DNA from: Phoenix dactylifera
Taxonomy: Eukaryota > Streptophyta > Magnoliopsida > Arecales > Arecaceae
Direction of reading: 5' to 3'
Assembly (NCBI RefSeq): GCF_009389715.1
Contig: NC_052407.1
Location: 8,156,475 to 8,220,474, forward strand
DNA: 64,000 bases
Both the position numbers and the translations under genes were made by a program. The notes under the pieces were generated by a model. It was not told where the DNA came from, ran no database searches, and worked only from the letters and a program-made list of their open reading frames with translations. Positions within the stretch are counted from its first letter, which is position 1. Every line of letters begins with the position of its first letter. Positions 47,421-58,600 of the stretch are shown here, piece after piece.

Positions 47421-48135
47421 TTTAAAGAGAGGTTGAGGCAAGGGGTCGGCCTCCTAAAACTTTGACTCACTCCGAGAATCTTCATGAAAAGGAGAATTTA
47501 ACCAAGCACATGTTCAGGTTGTATTTCGGTTGGTCGGCCAGTCTAGGCCAGCTTAGATGGATGAATTTAACCAAGAATTTGGATCATTGATCTAACCTAA
47601 TTATGTTAAAAATATATAAAAATTATAATTACTTAAATAAAAATATATTTTAAAGTTTTAAAAAATATTTTATATTAAATATCATTACTTATTAATTACA
47701 GCATGAATAAAAAGAATCAAGGACTTTACAAAAGAAATGCTATTATAGAAGTATGTTGACATTATTGATATTTTTAAATATTTTAAACGAAATGTTTTAA
47801 AATATTATAAACAATAAAATAATTTATTTTATTTTTTTCAAAAAGAAGATATAATTATATTTTATAAAAATAATAAATTATTAAAATATTATAATATATT
47901 TGAAATGATTTATGATATAAAAGGTTTTAAATAAGTCTAATAAAATATAACTTCATATTAGAAGCTAATGTTGTCATGGTAGCAAAGTAGTAGGCAAATA
48001 TCCAAAAGGGTGTAGGTTCCAACCTTTGTAGAGGTATATATAAGAAAAAGATTGTATCTAGATTTGTAAGATTTGTATATGAATCAAACCGGGGATACTG
48101 GATATAGATAGGGATTCCTTTAGATATTATTTTTA
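47421..48135. other. Very AT-rich intergenic DNA
   Basis: Mainly A/T runs (47600-47900), with no coding potential. Confidence 0.5.
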
Positions 48136-48561
48136 ATGACCATTTCCATTTCATCACTAATTGTATTAGCTTTTTGTGACCATCAAAAATTCGTTACAAA
48201 GAAGGTTTTCAACGGCGACAATAAATCCTCATTAAAACTCATTTTGGACATCAATTCCTTATCAAGTCATTATTTTTGGCTCTTTAAAGATGATCTTTCA
48301 ATCTTCTGCCACAAACTAATGTTTGCCTTTAACAATCATTTATGTTTCATGACCAAATGTAATAGTTTTTGTGACAATTGTATATTTTGGTCACTAAAAT
48401 TTTTAGCCACGGAGACTTTAGTAACCATCTAGCCAAAAACTTGTAATAACCAAAGTAGCCATGGAGACTTTAGTGACTGCCTAGCCATAAACTTTTAACA
48501 GCCAAAGTAAAATTTTTTGTGACCAAATTATTCATTACTAAAAATCTGAAATTGTGTAGTG
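48136..48561. mobile_element. CACTA-like terminus with subterminal repeats
   Basis: The right edge AAATTGTGTAGTG reads CACTACACAATTT on the minus strand. Inside it, a ~55-bp unit (GCCA(C/T)GGAGACTTTAGT..CTAGCCA(A/T)AAACTT) occurs twice, and GTGAC(C)A..TTTGTGAC words are scattered, typical subterminal repeats of CACTA elements. The left terminus and a 3-bp target duplication were not found, so it is a fragment or a non-autonomous copy. Confidence 0.4.
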
Positions 48562-49656
48562 ATTATAGGGTCTGAAAACCAAACATTATGAATTGTTGCC
48601 TGTGCTTGTACTGGGGATATCAAATCATAATTCAAGGTTCTCAAATGCAAACATGGTCTTGCCAAGGACCACATGGTGTGAGATACACAGCCAAGCATAG
48701 GAGGGTAAGAAAAAAAAATAGCACTTAGTTATGTTTGTTTTACTAGAGTACCTGTTGGAATGGAATGGGAATTATATAACTTTAGGCCTATTTCCATCTT
48801 TGGTATTGTTATGCCTAAATCAAAGCCGACCAATGAATGATCACCATGTGGCCACTACTTCAACCATTGAAATGTCGACCAATAAGAGTTTGCCATGTGG
48901 CCACTACCTCGCCTGAATCAAGCCGAACTAGGGTTTAACTAACTTGGTCGAAACCGACCTACCAGAGCTTGCCATGTAAGACCTACTTCAACAAGTGGAC
49001 TTCTTCCTCGTTTTAGGTCAAATTGGGCGTCGAAATTGTTGCTCAAGGAAAGCCATCACCATCTAGCTCTTCTTCCTTAAACTTAGAGACTGGCAATGAG
49101 CCCAAGCTGACCTTGCCGATTTGAACAAGAGTCTCACCAACCTTGCCAGCAAACTCGCCATCTTAGTGCCAAGTTATCGAGCCATATTTCAGCGGCAACA
49201 GTTTGGTGCCAGAAAGAGGGCCCTTGATCCTTTTTTTGGAGATTTTAGAGATTGAGCCGGATTTGGTGCTGGAAGTTTGTCTTGCAACTCGACTTTTCAA
49301 TGTGGTGGATCTTGCTCCTGGACCTTGTCCAGCCCTACTTGTAGTAGCTATAGTGGTCCACATTGGATTTGGAGATCCTTCTGAATCATTACCAATTATT
49401 ATATTTTAGTTATAAAAGAAGAGTTAGATACTTGACTCGAGTTGCAACTCCAACTCAATTTGATCCTAATCCAACCCCAAACGTTTCGGGTTGAGTTGGA
49501 ATCATACTTAATTCAGAATTGATCCAATTGATCTGTAGGTTCTAAAATTCTTTCCATGACCCGACCTAACCAACTTGACCTAGTATGCTAATGGATTGGT
49601 TGGGGTTGGAATCCATGACTTGAATATGAAATCTGGTTGGATCAGGGTCAAGCATT
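48562..49656. other. Intergenic DNA at the Tat insertion site
   Basis: A phrase CCATGTGGCCACTAC occurs twice (48843, 48892). No gene is supported. The region continues after the insertion at 62563. Confidence 0.4.
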
Positions 49657-49661
49657 ATAGT

Positions 49662-50981
49662 TGTTGCTGGAAATTGGACCCGGGGGCCGCCGCGAAGCCG
49701 GGGAAGGAGGGGCTCCGCCGCAGGGACGGTGGATGACTGTGCGCCGGCTACTGGCGTTCTCCTGTAGGGCGGAGCTCCGCCGCAGGAGCGGTGGTCGATG
49801 GCGTGCCGGCAGGTGGCGTCCTCCTGGGGGGGCGTAAGTCCTGCAAGAAAAACCGGTGGCCGGGCTCCCCGGCGCCGGCCCTCCGATGCTTAAGTCAGAG
49901 GGGGCAGATATGTGGAGAGAGCATGGAAGAGAGTATGTGTAGAAGACAGAGAGAATATTTGGATAAGATCCAGAGGATCAGTTTTCTCAATTGTCTGTGT
50001 TGTTCACTTCTTTCCACCCGGTCTAGGAGGGTTCTCTCGGGCTTCGGTTTTTTTTCTCCCCCCCTCCCTTTTCCCCCTAGGTTTTCTTTTATAGGAGGAT
50101 TTTTGTTACCTGGGAGGTGACAGGAGGTTTGTCCTGTTTTGTAATAATTGGGCACGATTTGGCCCATTAATGGCGTGGTGGAAAATAAGGCCGAATCAGA
50201 CCGGAACCAGGGAGTTGTCACGGTCGATCGGACCTGTTGGGGTGGTTGAACCGCCGGCCGTGGTAGGCCTGGGGTCCGTGGATGGTAAGTGCATTTATTA
50301 CCGAGTGAACTGGCGGTCAGGGAAAGCCATACGCTTTGATGGTTCGGTGATCCGGAGATCGCCTTGAGCCGTGTTCATTAAATGACTGAGTGCATCGGAG
50401 ACTCGAGGGGGTCTCATGCATTAATGGCAGGTCGTGCCGAATATCTGCGGAGATCTTATGCCTTGATGGCTTGGAGATAGCGGCAGGTTGTAGTGGAGTT
50501 GTCAGGTCCCTCAGGCTTAGAGGGTTAGACGGAAGTTGAACATTTGGTCCAAGGCAATCGGCTCGGCAGGGGTGCCGAGCCGAGCTGGTCGCCCAATGGG
50601 GCGCCCTGTGGCGGGGTTGCTTCATAGTACTTCTGCTCGGCGCCCTTTGGGCGAGCGTCTTGCGCTCTTTGGTTGGTTTCCTGGTCGGCGCTCTTTAGGC
50701 AAGCGCTTTCTCTGGTCGGCGTTCTCTAGCCGGGCACCCTGCTGATCGGCACTCTTCGGTCGAGCGCCTTTCTGGCCGAGCATCCCTACTTGGTCATTTT
50801 GGTTGGGCGCCTCTTCTTGGCGCTCTCTCTGGTCGGTACTCTCTAGCCGAGCACCCTGCTGGTCGGCACTCTTCGGTCGAGCGCCTTTCCGGTCGGCACT
50901 CTTTGGCCGAGCGCCTTTCTGGCCGGCGCCCTTTGGCCGAGCGCCTCCGTGACGGTATGACTTGGGGTTTTTCCCCCAACA
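49662..50981 (-). repeat. Left LTR (3' LTR of the element)
   Basis: It is 1320 bp long and nearly identical to 61240-62557. A TATA box in element orientation (TATAAAAG) is at 50086-50093. A GC-rich minisatellite of about 30-bp units (GGTCGGCACTCTTTGGCCGAGCGCCTTTC type) fills about 50640-50950. Confidence 0.95.
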
Positions 50982-50997
50982 CTACCCCCCGATTTTC
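50982..50997 (-). other. Polypurine tract of the Tat element
   Basis: Read on the minus strand, AAAATCGGGGGGTAG directly precedes the TG of the 3' LTR, the position where plus-strand DNA synthesis is primed. Confidence 0.75.
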
Positions 50998-51491
50998 GAG
51001 TTCCAGTTGGCTACCAGCTGGAGCGTGGGAAGTAGCTTCAGTTGGGTCATTACGGATTCCGAAAATCCTAATTTATTGCGCATTTTGAATTATCGAGCGC
51101 TTCGAGATGTCTTTAATAGGCGGCGTCTCTTCCTTCCCGAAAAGTCTCATTATTGGGACGCTTTTTGCGAAGCGTCCTCGCGTCGTGGGCTCATGATGGG
51201 GCTGCACGATCCGATGGGGCGCTTCGGCGTCCGAAGCGCTAGCCCTAATTAAATACGTCGTTCTGTCTCTTGGACCGACACGCGTCGTCATCTAAACAGG
51301 ATACAGCATTTTTTTTCGCTGATCCGGGCCGTTGGGGAGGTCTGTTTAAACTCTCCCCTGGCCCTCTGTCCTCTTCCTATTGTTTTCTGCTTCCAGCTTT
51401 CTTCCAGTCTTCCTCAGACCGAAGTCCCTTCTTTCCGGCATCTTTCCCAGGTCCCCCCTCTTTTTTTTTTTTGATTTCTTTTTCTCTTGCA

Positions 51492-53741
51492 ATGGGTTCT
51501 CTTCCCAGTGAGGTCGAGTCCACCATGAGCGTCCTGGAGGTCGAAATGGCCGAAGAGTGGTTCTTCCCTCTTCACGGGTTCCGTTTGGAGCCCGCCAGGC
51601 GGAGGGACCGGATAACCGATCCTCCGGTAGGCCGGATGGGAGTGCATCTGGAATCGCTCTGGGCCGGCCTCCGATTTCCTCTTCACGGCTTCGTGAATGA
51701 GTTGCTAACGGTGTGCCAGTTGGTTCCGGCGCAACTCACTCCGAACGCCTGGAGGACGGTGGTCGGTTTTCTATCCCTGTGTTTACTGCAGGGGATTCCG
51801 ACTTCTGTCAACGTCTTCCGGCGACTTTTTATTTTTAAGTCGAATCCGGAAGATGGAGAGTGGCTGTACATCGCCCTTCGGGTGGGTCGACCACTCTTTC
51901 ATGGTGCCCCCTCACCCATTCATGGCTGGAAGGAGAAATTCTTCTTCCTTGGTTCTGCACAGTCCTGGGGGTTTGACCCCCGGTGGGGACCGGCTCAGCT
52001 CAAGTCCATCAACAAACCTCCCAGACTTTCTCCGCGTGAGCAGGGGATCTTCGACGCCATCCGCAGCCTCGGGGACGGCATCTTACTGAACGGCCTCATA
52101 TATGAGGACGCTTTGGTAAACGTGGGCTTGAGCTCGGCGCGTCCCCATGGTAAGTAATTTCAAGGTGTATTTATTTTCTTACTGTTCTAATGTTCTAATC
52201 CTTTTTGCCTCTGCAGATATCGCAAAGATGGTGACGAAAAGCGAAGTCCTCTACGCCCGCTTCCAAAAGAGGGCAGCCGAGCTCTCGGGCGAGCCCACCG
52301 AGCCGAGGAAGAAACAGAAGGTCTCGGCGACCTCAGCGCCCCCGGCGCCCCCGGCGGCAGCGGTGGCCGAGGCGGGTCCTTCTCGCCCCGCTCACTCCGA
52401 GGCGGGCCCTTCTCAGCCCGCACGCCCCGAAGCTGGTCGGAGGGAGGGCGCGGATTCCGGGGGCTCGGGCTCCAGAGGAGCCTCGGTGGCGCCCCCATGC
52501 CCAGCGCCTTTAGCGCAGATTCCTGGTCGGCAGGACGCTTCAGTTGCCGACCAGGGGAGGAGTTCCGCGGGTCCCGTGCTTGCACGCCCCGCTATAGTTG
52601 TGCGGCGGTCAGATCGGCCGCTTGTGCGATCCCAGCCCCCTAGCTCCGAGCCAGGGAGCAGTCAGGGAGCCTCGGGGTCGGCTCTGCCTAGGCCAGCCGA
52701 TGCTGGCCTTCCGGGCCCATCGGGCTCGGGGGAACGGGTGCCCCTTGCACCCACCTGGTCAGTATTCGAGGATGATTCGGCCCTCGAAAACCCTCGAGTA
52801 GCGCGTGAGATCTTCCGGGTCGCGCTGCTCCCGGCCGACCGGGCCGCGATGCAGTCCATGAGCTACAATGCTTTCATGGACTTTACCCGCTGCAACGCCG
52901 TCCGGGTAAGTAAAATTCTCCACCTGTGTAATTTGTATAGATTTTCTACTAGTGGCGCCTTATGTTTTTCTTTTCGTCTCTTTTACAGCATTTGCACGAG
53001 ACGGAGATGCTGATGCACCTAGTACAAGAGTACCGGAAGAAGGCCCGGAGGTGCCAGCGCGGGTATGACGAGGCCCAGACGAGGTACACGGCCGCCGAGG
53101 TGAAGTACCAGGCCTCCGAAGCGAAGTACCAGGCCTCTGAGGCCGAACGACAGGTGCTCCAAAAAAAGGTCGGAGCATCCGAGGGAAGAATTCAAGCTCT
53201 TACCACTGAGCTTGATGAGGAAAAGGGCGCGCATGCGTTGGCGAGGTTCGAGCTGCGCGCTGCTGAGGCTCGATTGGCCGAAGTCGAGCAGGCGCTGGCC
53301 TCCCGCGAGCAGGAGGTGGGGAATGCCCGCCTCCGACATTCGGAGCTCAAGCGGGAAATAAAAACCCTCGAGAAGAAGGCTACCTACCACGAGGTTCGGG
53401 AGCTCGAGGCTCGGGAGCAAGCTCAGAGCGCGGTGGCGCTCTTTCGCGAGTCGGAGGAGTTCCGCGACCTCCTGAAAGAGGAGGGCGTGAATGGGCTGAT
53501 CCAGGGCTTCCGGGATTTCCGCAATCAATTGCGGCGGCTCCTCCCGGATTTTGACGTGAACTTGCTCCAACCGGGAGCAGGGGTCGAAAGGCCGGATGCG
53601 GAGGCGGATGCTCCGGAGGCCGAGGCGACCGAAGCCGCCCCCGAGGCTACTCCCATCGCTGCCGAGGCCGAGGAGGTCTTGACTGCTGAGCCCGCTGCTC
53701 CCGACACTGCCGAAGCCGAAGTGGTCGGGCTCGGGCCTTAG
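51492..53741 (+). CDS. Spliced antisense ORF of the Tat element (699 aa)
   Basis: Running opposite to gag-pol, exons 51492-52149, 52217-52905 and 52989-53741 join in phase (borders CCATG|GTAAGT, CTGCAG|AT, TCCGG|GTAAGT, TTACAG|CA). The N-terminal ~220 residues (EWFFPLHGFRLEP.., LPAQLTPNAWRTVVGFLSLC, FFFLGSAQSWGFDPRWG) look like the plant 'putative gypsy-type transposon' domain (Pfam PF04195). The middle (exon 2) is an Ala/Pro/Ser-rich linker starting with a basic KRAAEL..EPRKKQKV stretch that could be a nuclear signal. The C-terminal exon is a long coiled coil (YQASEAKYQASEAERQ.., REQEVGNARLRHSELKREIKTLEKKA) with an acidic Ala/Glu tail. Extra antisense ORFs of this kind are known in Tat elements, function unknown. 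No stops or frameshifts occur. An alternative upstream start in the same frame is at 51270. Confidence 0.75.
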
Positions 53742-54270
53742 AGTGTAATTTTGTTTTGTTTTGTAAAGTCGGGATGGCCTCCTGTACTTGTAAGGGCCGA
53801 ACCCGAATTTTGTATTTAGCCTACGGGCCTTTTTGAAATGAATATACACATTTTTTTTTCTGGAAACTCGTCTATCGTAGTCCAAGTTTCTCTGCTCGGA
53901 TCCGTTTTAGGTTCCGAGGATATGGGCTCTAGGGCCTGAGCTTTACCCGCCACAGGGTTTGAATTTGAGTTTGGCTTGCCGAGCTCTATTGCTCGGTCCT
54001 TCAACCAGTGGTATAGCAACGCTTGTGCTTATACCAAGGATTTGGGCTCGGAGAGTCTTTCCGAGCTCAGTCCAGAATTCGACCGAGCCCTAAGGCGGTC
54101 TCTAGGACTTTAAATTTTTGCGAAGTTAGTAAACTTCGATCCTCGCGTTGCCGGGGCGGACCAGATTCGTTTCCAACGAATGGGTCGAATGCTTGTCAGC
54201 TCGTGACGGAATTCACCGGACTTAGTATAATAATGTACTGGTGTCATGAGCATTCCTTCGCCGAGGCGAT

Positions 54271-54725
54271 TGAAGACGCTCCTCTGCTCGGTGTCCGTTC
54301 TTTGAGGACATCGGCAGAGAAAAATCCAAGAACAGAATAGATAATGTAGAAACATTAAATAAATGGGTACCTTGTACCGTGTGCGTCCTTGCGCCTAGGC
54401 GACTGACGACGCTTCTCTGCTCGGACTCCATTCTTTGGGGACGTCGGCAGAGAAATCCAAAAATAGAATAGATATAGAGACATTAACGTTAAGTAAATGG
54501 GTACCTTGTACCGTGTGCGTCCTGGTGCCGAGGCGACTAAAGACGCTTCTCTGCTCGGACTCCATTCTTTGGGGACGTCGGCAGAGAAATCCAAAAATAG
54601 AATAGATATAGAGACATTAACGTTAAGTAAATGGGTACCTTGTACCGTGTGCGTCCTGGCGCCGAGGCGACTAAAGACGCTTCTCTGCTCGGACTCCATT
54701 CTTTGGGGACGTCGGCAGAGAAATC
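54271..54725. repeat. Tandem array, ~134-bp unit, 3.4 copies
   Basis: Units start at 54271, 54404, 54538 and 54672 (the last truncated). Each runs GACGC(T/C)(T/C)CTCTGCTCGG.. to ..GTACCTTGTACCGTGTGCG. Copies two and three are almost identical, copy one is more diverged. It lies between the antisense gene and pol. Confidence 0.9.
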
Positions 54726-54880
54726 CGGCGATGGAGAACGAGCCGAGCTCGTTGGCTGAAGCTGGTAGAGAACGAGCCGAGCTCGTTTGGCCAATAAAGA
54801 CCACATCCCAACGTATCGGGGCATCCCGATGAACCGGGGCATCTCGACGTCTCGAGGCATCCCGGCCGAGGTCGGGGTAG

Positions 54881-55334
54881 GAGCACGAGCCGAGCTCGTC
54901 CGGTCAGAGAGGACCGCTACTCAATAGTCGATGGAGCACGAGCCGAGCTCGTCCGGTCAGAGGACCGCTACTCAGTAGATGGAGCACGAGCCGAGCTCGT
55001 CCGGTCAGGGAGGACCGCTACTCAATAATCGATGGAGCACGAGCCGAGCTCGTCCGGTCAGAGAGGACCGCTACTCAATAGTCGATGGAGCACGAGCCGA
55101 GCTCGTCCGGTCAGAGAGGACCGCTACTCAGTAGATGGAGCACGAGCCGAGCTCGTCCGGTCAGAGAGGACCGCTACTCAATAGTCGATGGAGCACGAGC
55201 CGAGCTCGTCCGGTCAGAGAGGACCGCTACTCAGTAGATGGAGCACGAGCCGAGCTCGTCCGGTCAGGGAGGACCGCTACTCAATAGTCGATGGAGCACG
55301 AGCCGAGCTCGTCCGGTCAGAGGACCGCTACTCA
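54881..55334. repeat. Tandem array, 48/50/53-bp units, nine copies
   Basis: GAGCACGAGCCGAGCTCGTC starts at 54881, 54934, 54982, 55035, 55088, 55138, 55191, 55241 and 55294. Spacings are 53, 48, 53, 53, 50, 53, 50, 53. Short units lack the AATAGTC step (CAGTAGATG instead). Each unit has the palindrome CGAGCTCG. Diverged related pieces lie at 54740-54785 and 55410-55430. Confidence 0.92.
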
Positions 55335-55670
55335 TATCTTGACGTCTCGAGCTTTCCGGTAACCGGGGCCTCCCGACGTCTCGGGGCATCCTGACCGTGG
55401 CCAGGGTAGAAGAACGAGCCGAGCTCGTTGGTTGATGGAGAGCGCACCACGAATCTCACGGACATCTTCAGGGAGTCCATGCAGGTACTCCATCATCCCG
55501 AGGCATCGGGGCATCCCAACCGTGGTCAAGGAAGAAGAATAAACCTGATGCCATGAGATAATCAGGAAAATTGGTGAGCTCGGAATAGGTTCGCAAACCA
55601 TCAGTTTATTGTGAAATGAAATTCACAAAATGAAATTCAATGGTTGAATAATGGGGAACCCCTTAGGGTT

Positions 55671-58600
55671 CTACTGGTGGTACACGCGGAAATTTTCAGA
55701 GCTCCAGCTCCGCGGAATGGGAGTCCCATCTAGAGACTCCAATTGATAAGTTCCGGGTCGGCGAATGCGCGTGACTCGGTATGGTCCTTCCCAATTCGGG
55801 GCCAGCTTCCCTTGCTCAGTTGGTCGGGACGTTTCAGCTCTTCTTAGGACAAGGTCCCCTGGTCTGAAAGATTTGACTTTGACCCCGGCGTTGTAGTACT
55901 GAGCTGTCTTTTGCTGGTACCTCGCCATACGCACTCGGGCGACCTCCCTTGTTTCCTCGATCAGGTCGAGGTTGCCTCTGAGCTGCGAAGAGTTGGAGCT
56001 AGCATCGTGGTGCTCGACTCTTGGAGAGGGGAGCCCAATCTCTAGTGGAATGACGGCCTCCGTCCCATATGTTAGGTTGAAGGGAGTCTCGCCGGTGGGG
56101 ACGCGGAACGTAGTCCGGTAAGCCCATAGGACATTGTATAGGTCTTCGACCCATTGTCCTTTGGATTTGTCGAGCCTGGTTTTGAGACCCTGCAAAATAG
56201 TACGATTTGTTACCTCGGTTTCTCCGTTTGTTTGAGGGTGCGCGACCGAGGTGAAGCGATGGTCAATGCCAAGCTCGGAGCAGAACTCTCTGAAATGGAT
56301 ATTGTCGAACTGGCGACCGTTGTCAGAGATAAGGATGCGGGGAAGCCCGAATCTGCAAATGATGGACTTCCAGACGAAATCCCGCATCTTCTGCTCGGTG
56401 ATCCGGGCGAGGGGCTCGGCTTCTATCCACTTTGTGAAGTAGTCGATGGAGACGACCAGGAACTTCCTTTGCCCGGTGGCCAGTGAAAATGGCCCTAGAA
56501 TGTCAATTCCCCACTGGGCAAAGGGCCAAGGGGAGCTGATAGAAGTCAAAGGAGCCGAGGGCCGGCGCTGAACATTGGCGTTCCTTTGGCACCGGTCACA
56601 TCTTTGGACGAAATCCATAGCATCCTTCTGGAGTGTCGGCCAATAATATCCTTGGCGCAGAATTTTATGGGCCAATGCTCGCCCTCCCAGATGGTTTCCA
56701 CAAATCCCTTCGTGGACTTCGCGCAGGGCATAATTAGCTTCCGTTGGGCGAAGGCATCTGAGGAGGGGAGAGGTGAAGGATCTCCGATAGAGCTTTCCCT
56801 CGTATAGTATGTACCGGGTGACGAGGCGCTTGATTCGGCGAGCCTCTCGTTCATCAGCGGGGAGGGTTTCGTCTTGCAGATAGCTGATGAGTTCATCCAT
56901 CCAGCTTGGCTTGAGCTCGGTGCAGAGGGTCTGCTCGGGCTCGCCTGTGCTGGACTTTTGGAGATATTCCAGTACTGCCTCTTTGGGAAGCTCGCTCATG
57001 CGAGAGGACGCCAGCTTTGATAGTTGGTCGGCCCTGAGATTCTCCGACCTGGCAATATGTTGAATGTGGAGAGAGTCTAAGGTCGAGGCGAGATCCCGTA
57101 CCTTCTGGAGATACTTCTGCATGGTCGGGTCTCTGGCTTCAAAGTCGCCCACAATTTGGTTGACGACGAGCTGAGAATCACTGAAGGCCTTCAAGTCCTT
57201 CACTCCTAGCTCTTTGGCTAGCTTAAGCCCGGCGACGAGCGCTTCATACTCCGCCATGTTATTGGAAGCAGGAAACTCGAGGCGCAGGGCCTGCTCGGCG
57301 ACCACCCCCTCCGGGCTGGTGAGAATAAATCCTGCTCCGCTACCCCCCGAGTTTGAAAAGCCATCGACATGTAGAGTCCATGTCAAACTCGGGGTCTGCT
57401 CCAGCGGTGGCTCAGGTTCAGGCTCGACCTCATCCGGTATGGTGCACTCGACTATAAAGTCTGCGAGTGCTTGTGCTTTGATCGCCGGTCTGGGCCGGTA
57501 CTCGATGTCGAATTCTCCGAGCTCAATGGCCCATTTAGTGATCCGACCCGCACGATCTGATCTGTGCAGGATCTGCTTGACCGGCTGGTCAGTCAGCACA
57601 GCCACTGTATGAGCTTGGAAGTAGGGTCGGAGCCTCCGAGCCGAGATGACCAAAGCATAGGCGGTCTTCTCAAGCTTGGAGTATCGGGTCTCAGCGTCCC
57701 TTAAGACCCGGCTGGTGTAATACACTGGTTTCTGAAGTTTCCCCTCCTCTCGGACCAGGACCGAGCTTACTGCTACAGGGGAGACAGCTAGATACAAGTA
57801 GAGGAGCTCATCCTGTTGAGGCTTCGTGAGCAGGGGAGGGGAAGCCAGAAGATGCCTGAGCTCCTCAAAAGATTGCTGGCACCCGTCCGACCACAAAAAG
57901 TTCTTTGGCTTCTTGAGGGCTGCAAAAAATGGAAGGCAGCGTTCGGCCGAGCGGGAAATAAATCTCCCGAGGGCTGCCACTCGGCCCGTGAGCCGCTGTA
58001 CCTCCTTGACCGTCCTGGGAGGCGTCATCCCTTGGAGGGCTCGGATCTTCTCTGGATTGGCCTCAATTCCTCGTTGTGTAATGACGAAGCCGAGGAATTT
58101 GCCGGAGGTGACCCCGAATGCACATTTAGCTGGGTTGAGCTTCATCTGGTACTTTCGGAGTGTGGAGAATGCTTCATTGAGGTCGGCTATGTGGTCTTGT
58201 GCCGCCTTGCTTTTCACCAGCATGTCATCCACGTAGACCTCCATGTTTCGGCCTATTTGGTCTTTGAAGATCCGGCTGACCAGCCTTTGATAAGTTGCCC
58301 CGGCATTTTTTAGGCCGAACGGCATCACTTTGTAGCAGTAGGTTCCCCCGTCGGTGATGAAGGCTGTCTTTTCCTCATCTTCTGGCGCCATGCGGATCTG
58401 GTTGTATCCGGAAAAGGCGTCCATGAATGCCAACAGCTCGTGACCCGAGGTGGAGTCCACGAGCTGGTCGATGCTGGGAAGTGGAAAGCTGTCCTTCGGG
58501 CAGGCTTTATTCAGGTCGGTGTAGTCCACGCACATACGCCACTTCCCGCTAGCTTTCTTGACGAGGACCACATTGGCGAGCCATTCCGGGTAGGATATCT

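Noticed and set aside
50794..50982. Arg/Ala/Lys/Glu-rich repeat protein in the LTR (also at 62370-62558)
   Set aside because: It is a translation of the LTR minisatellite; unit lengths and both LTR copies show it is noncoding repeat.
52187..53885. Minus-strand frames of 132 and 288 codons opposite the antisense gene
   Set aside because: Shadow frames of the spliced plus-strand gene; no domain and no splice consistency.
54222..54886. Overlapping frames with repeated peptides over the 134-bp array
   Set aside because: Peptide repeats merely follow the DNA tandem repeat.
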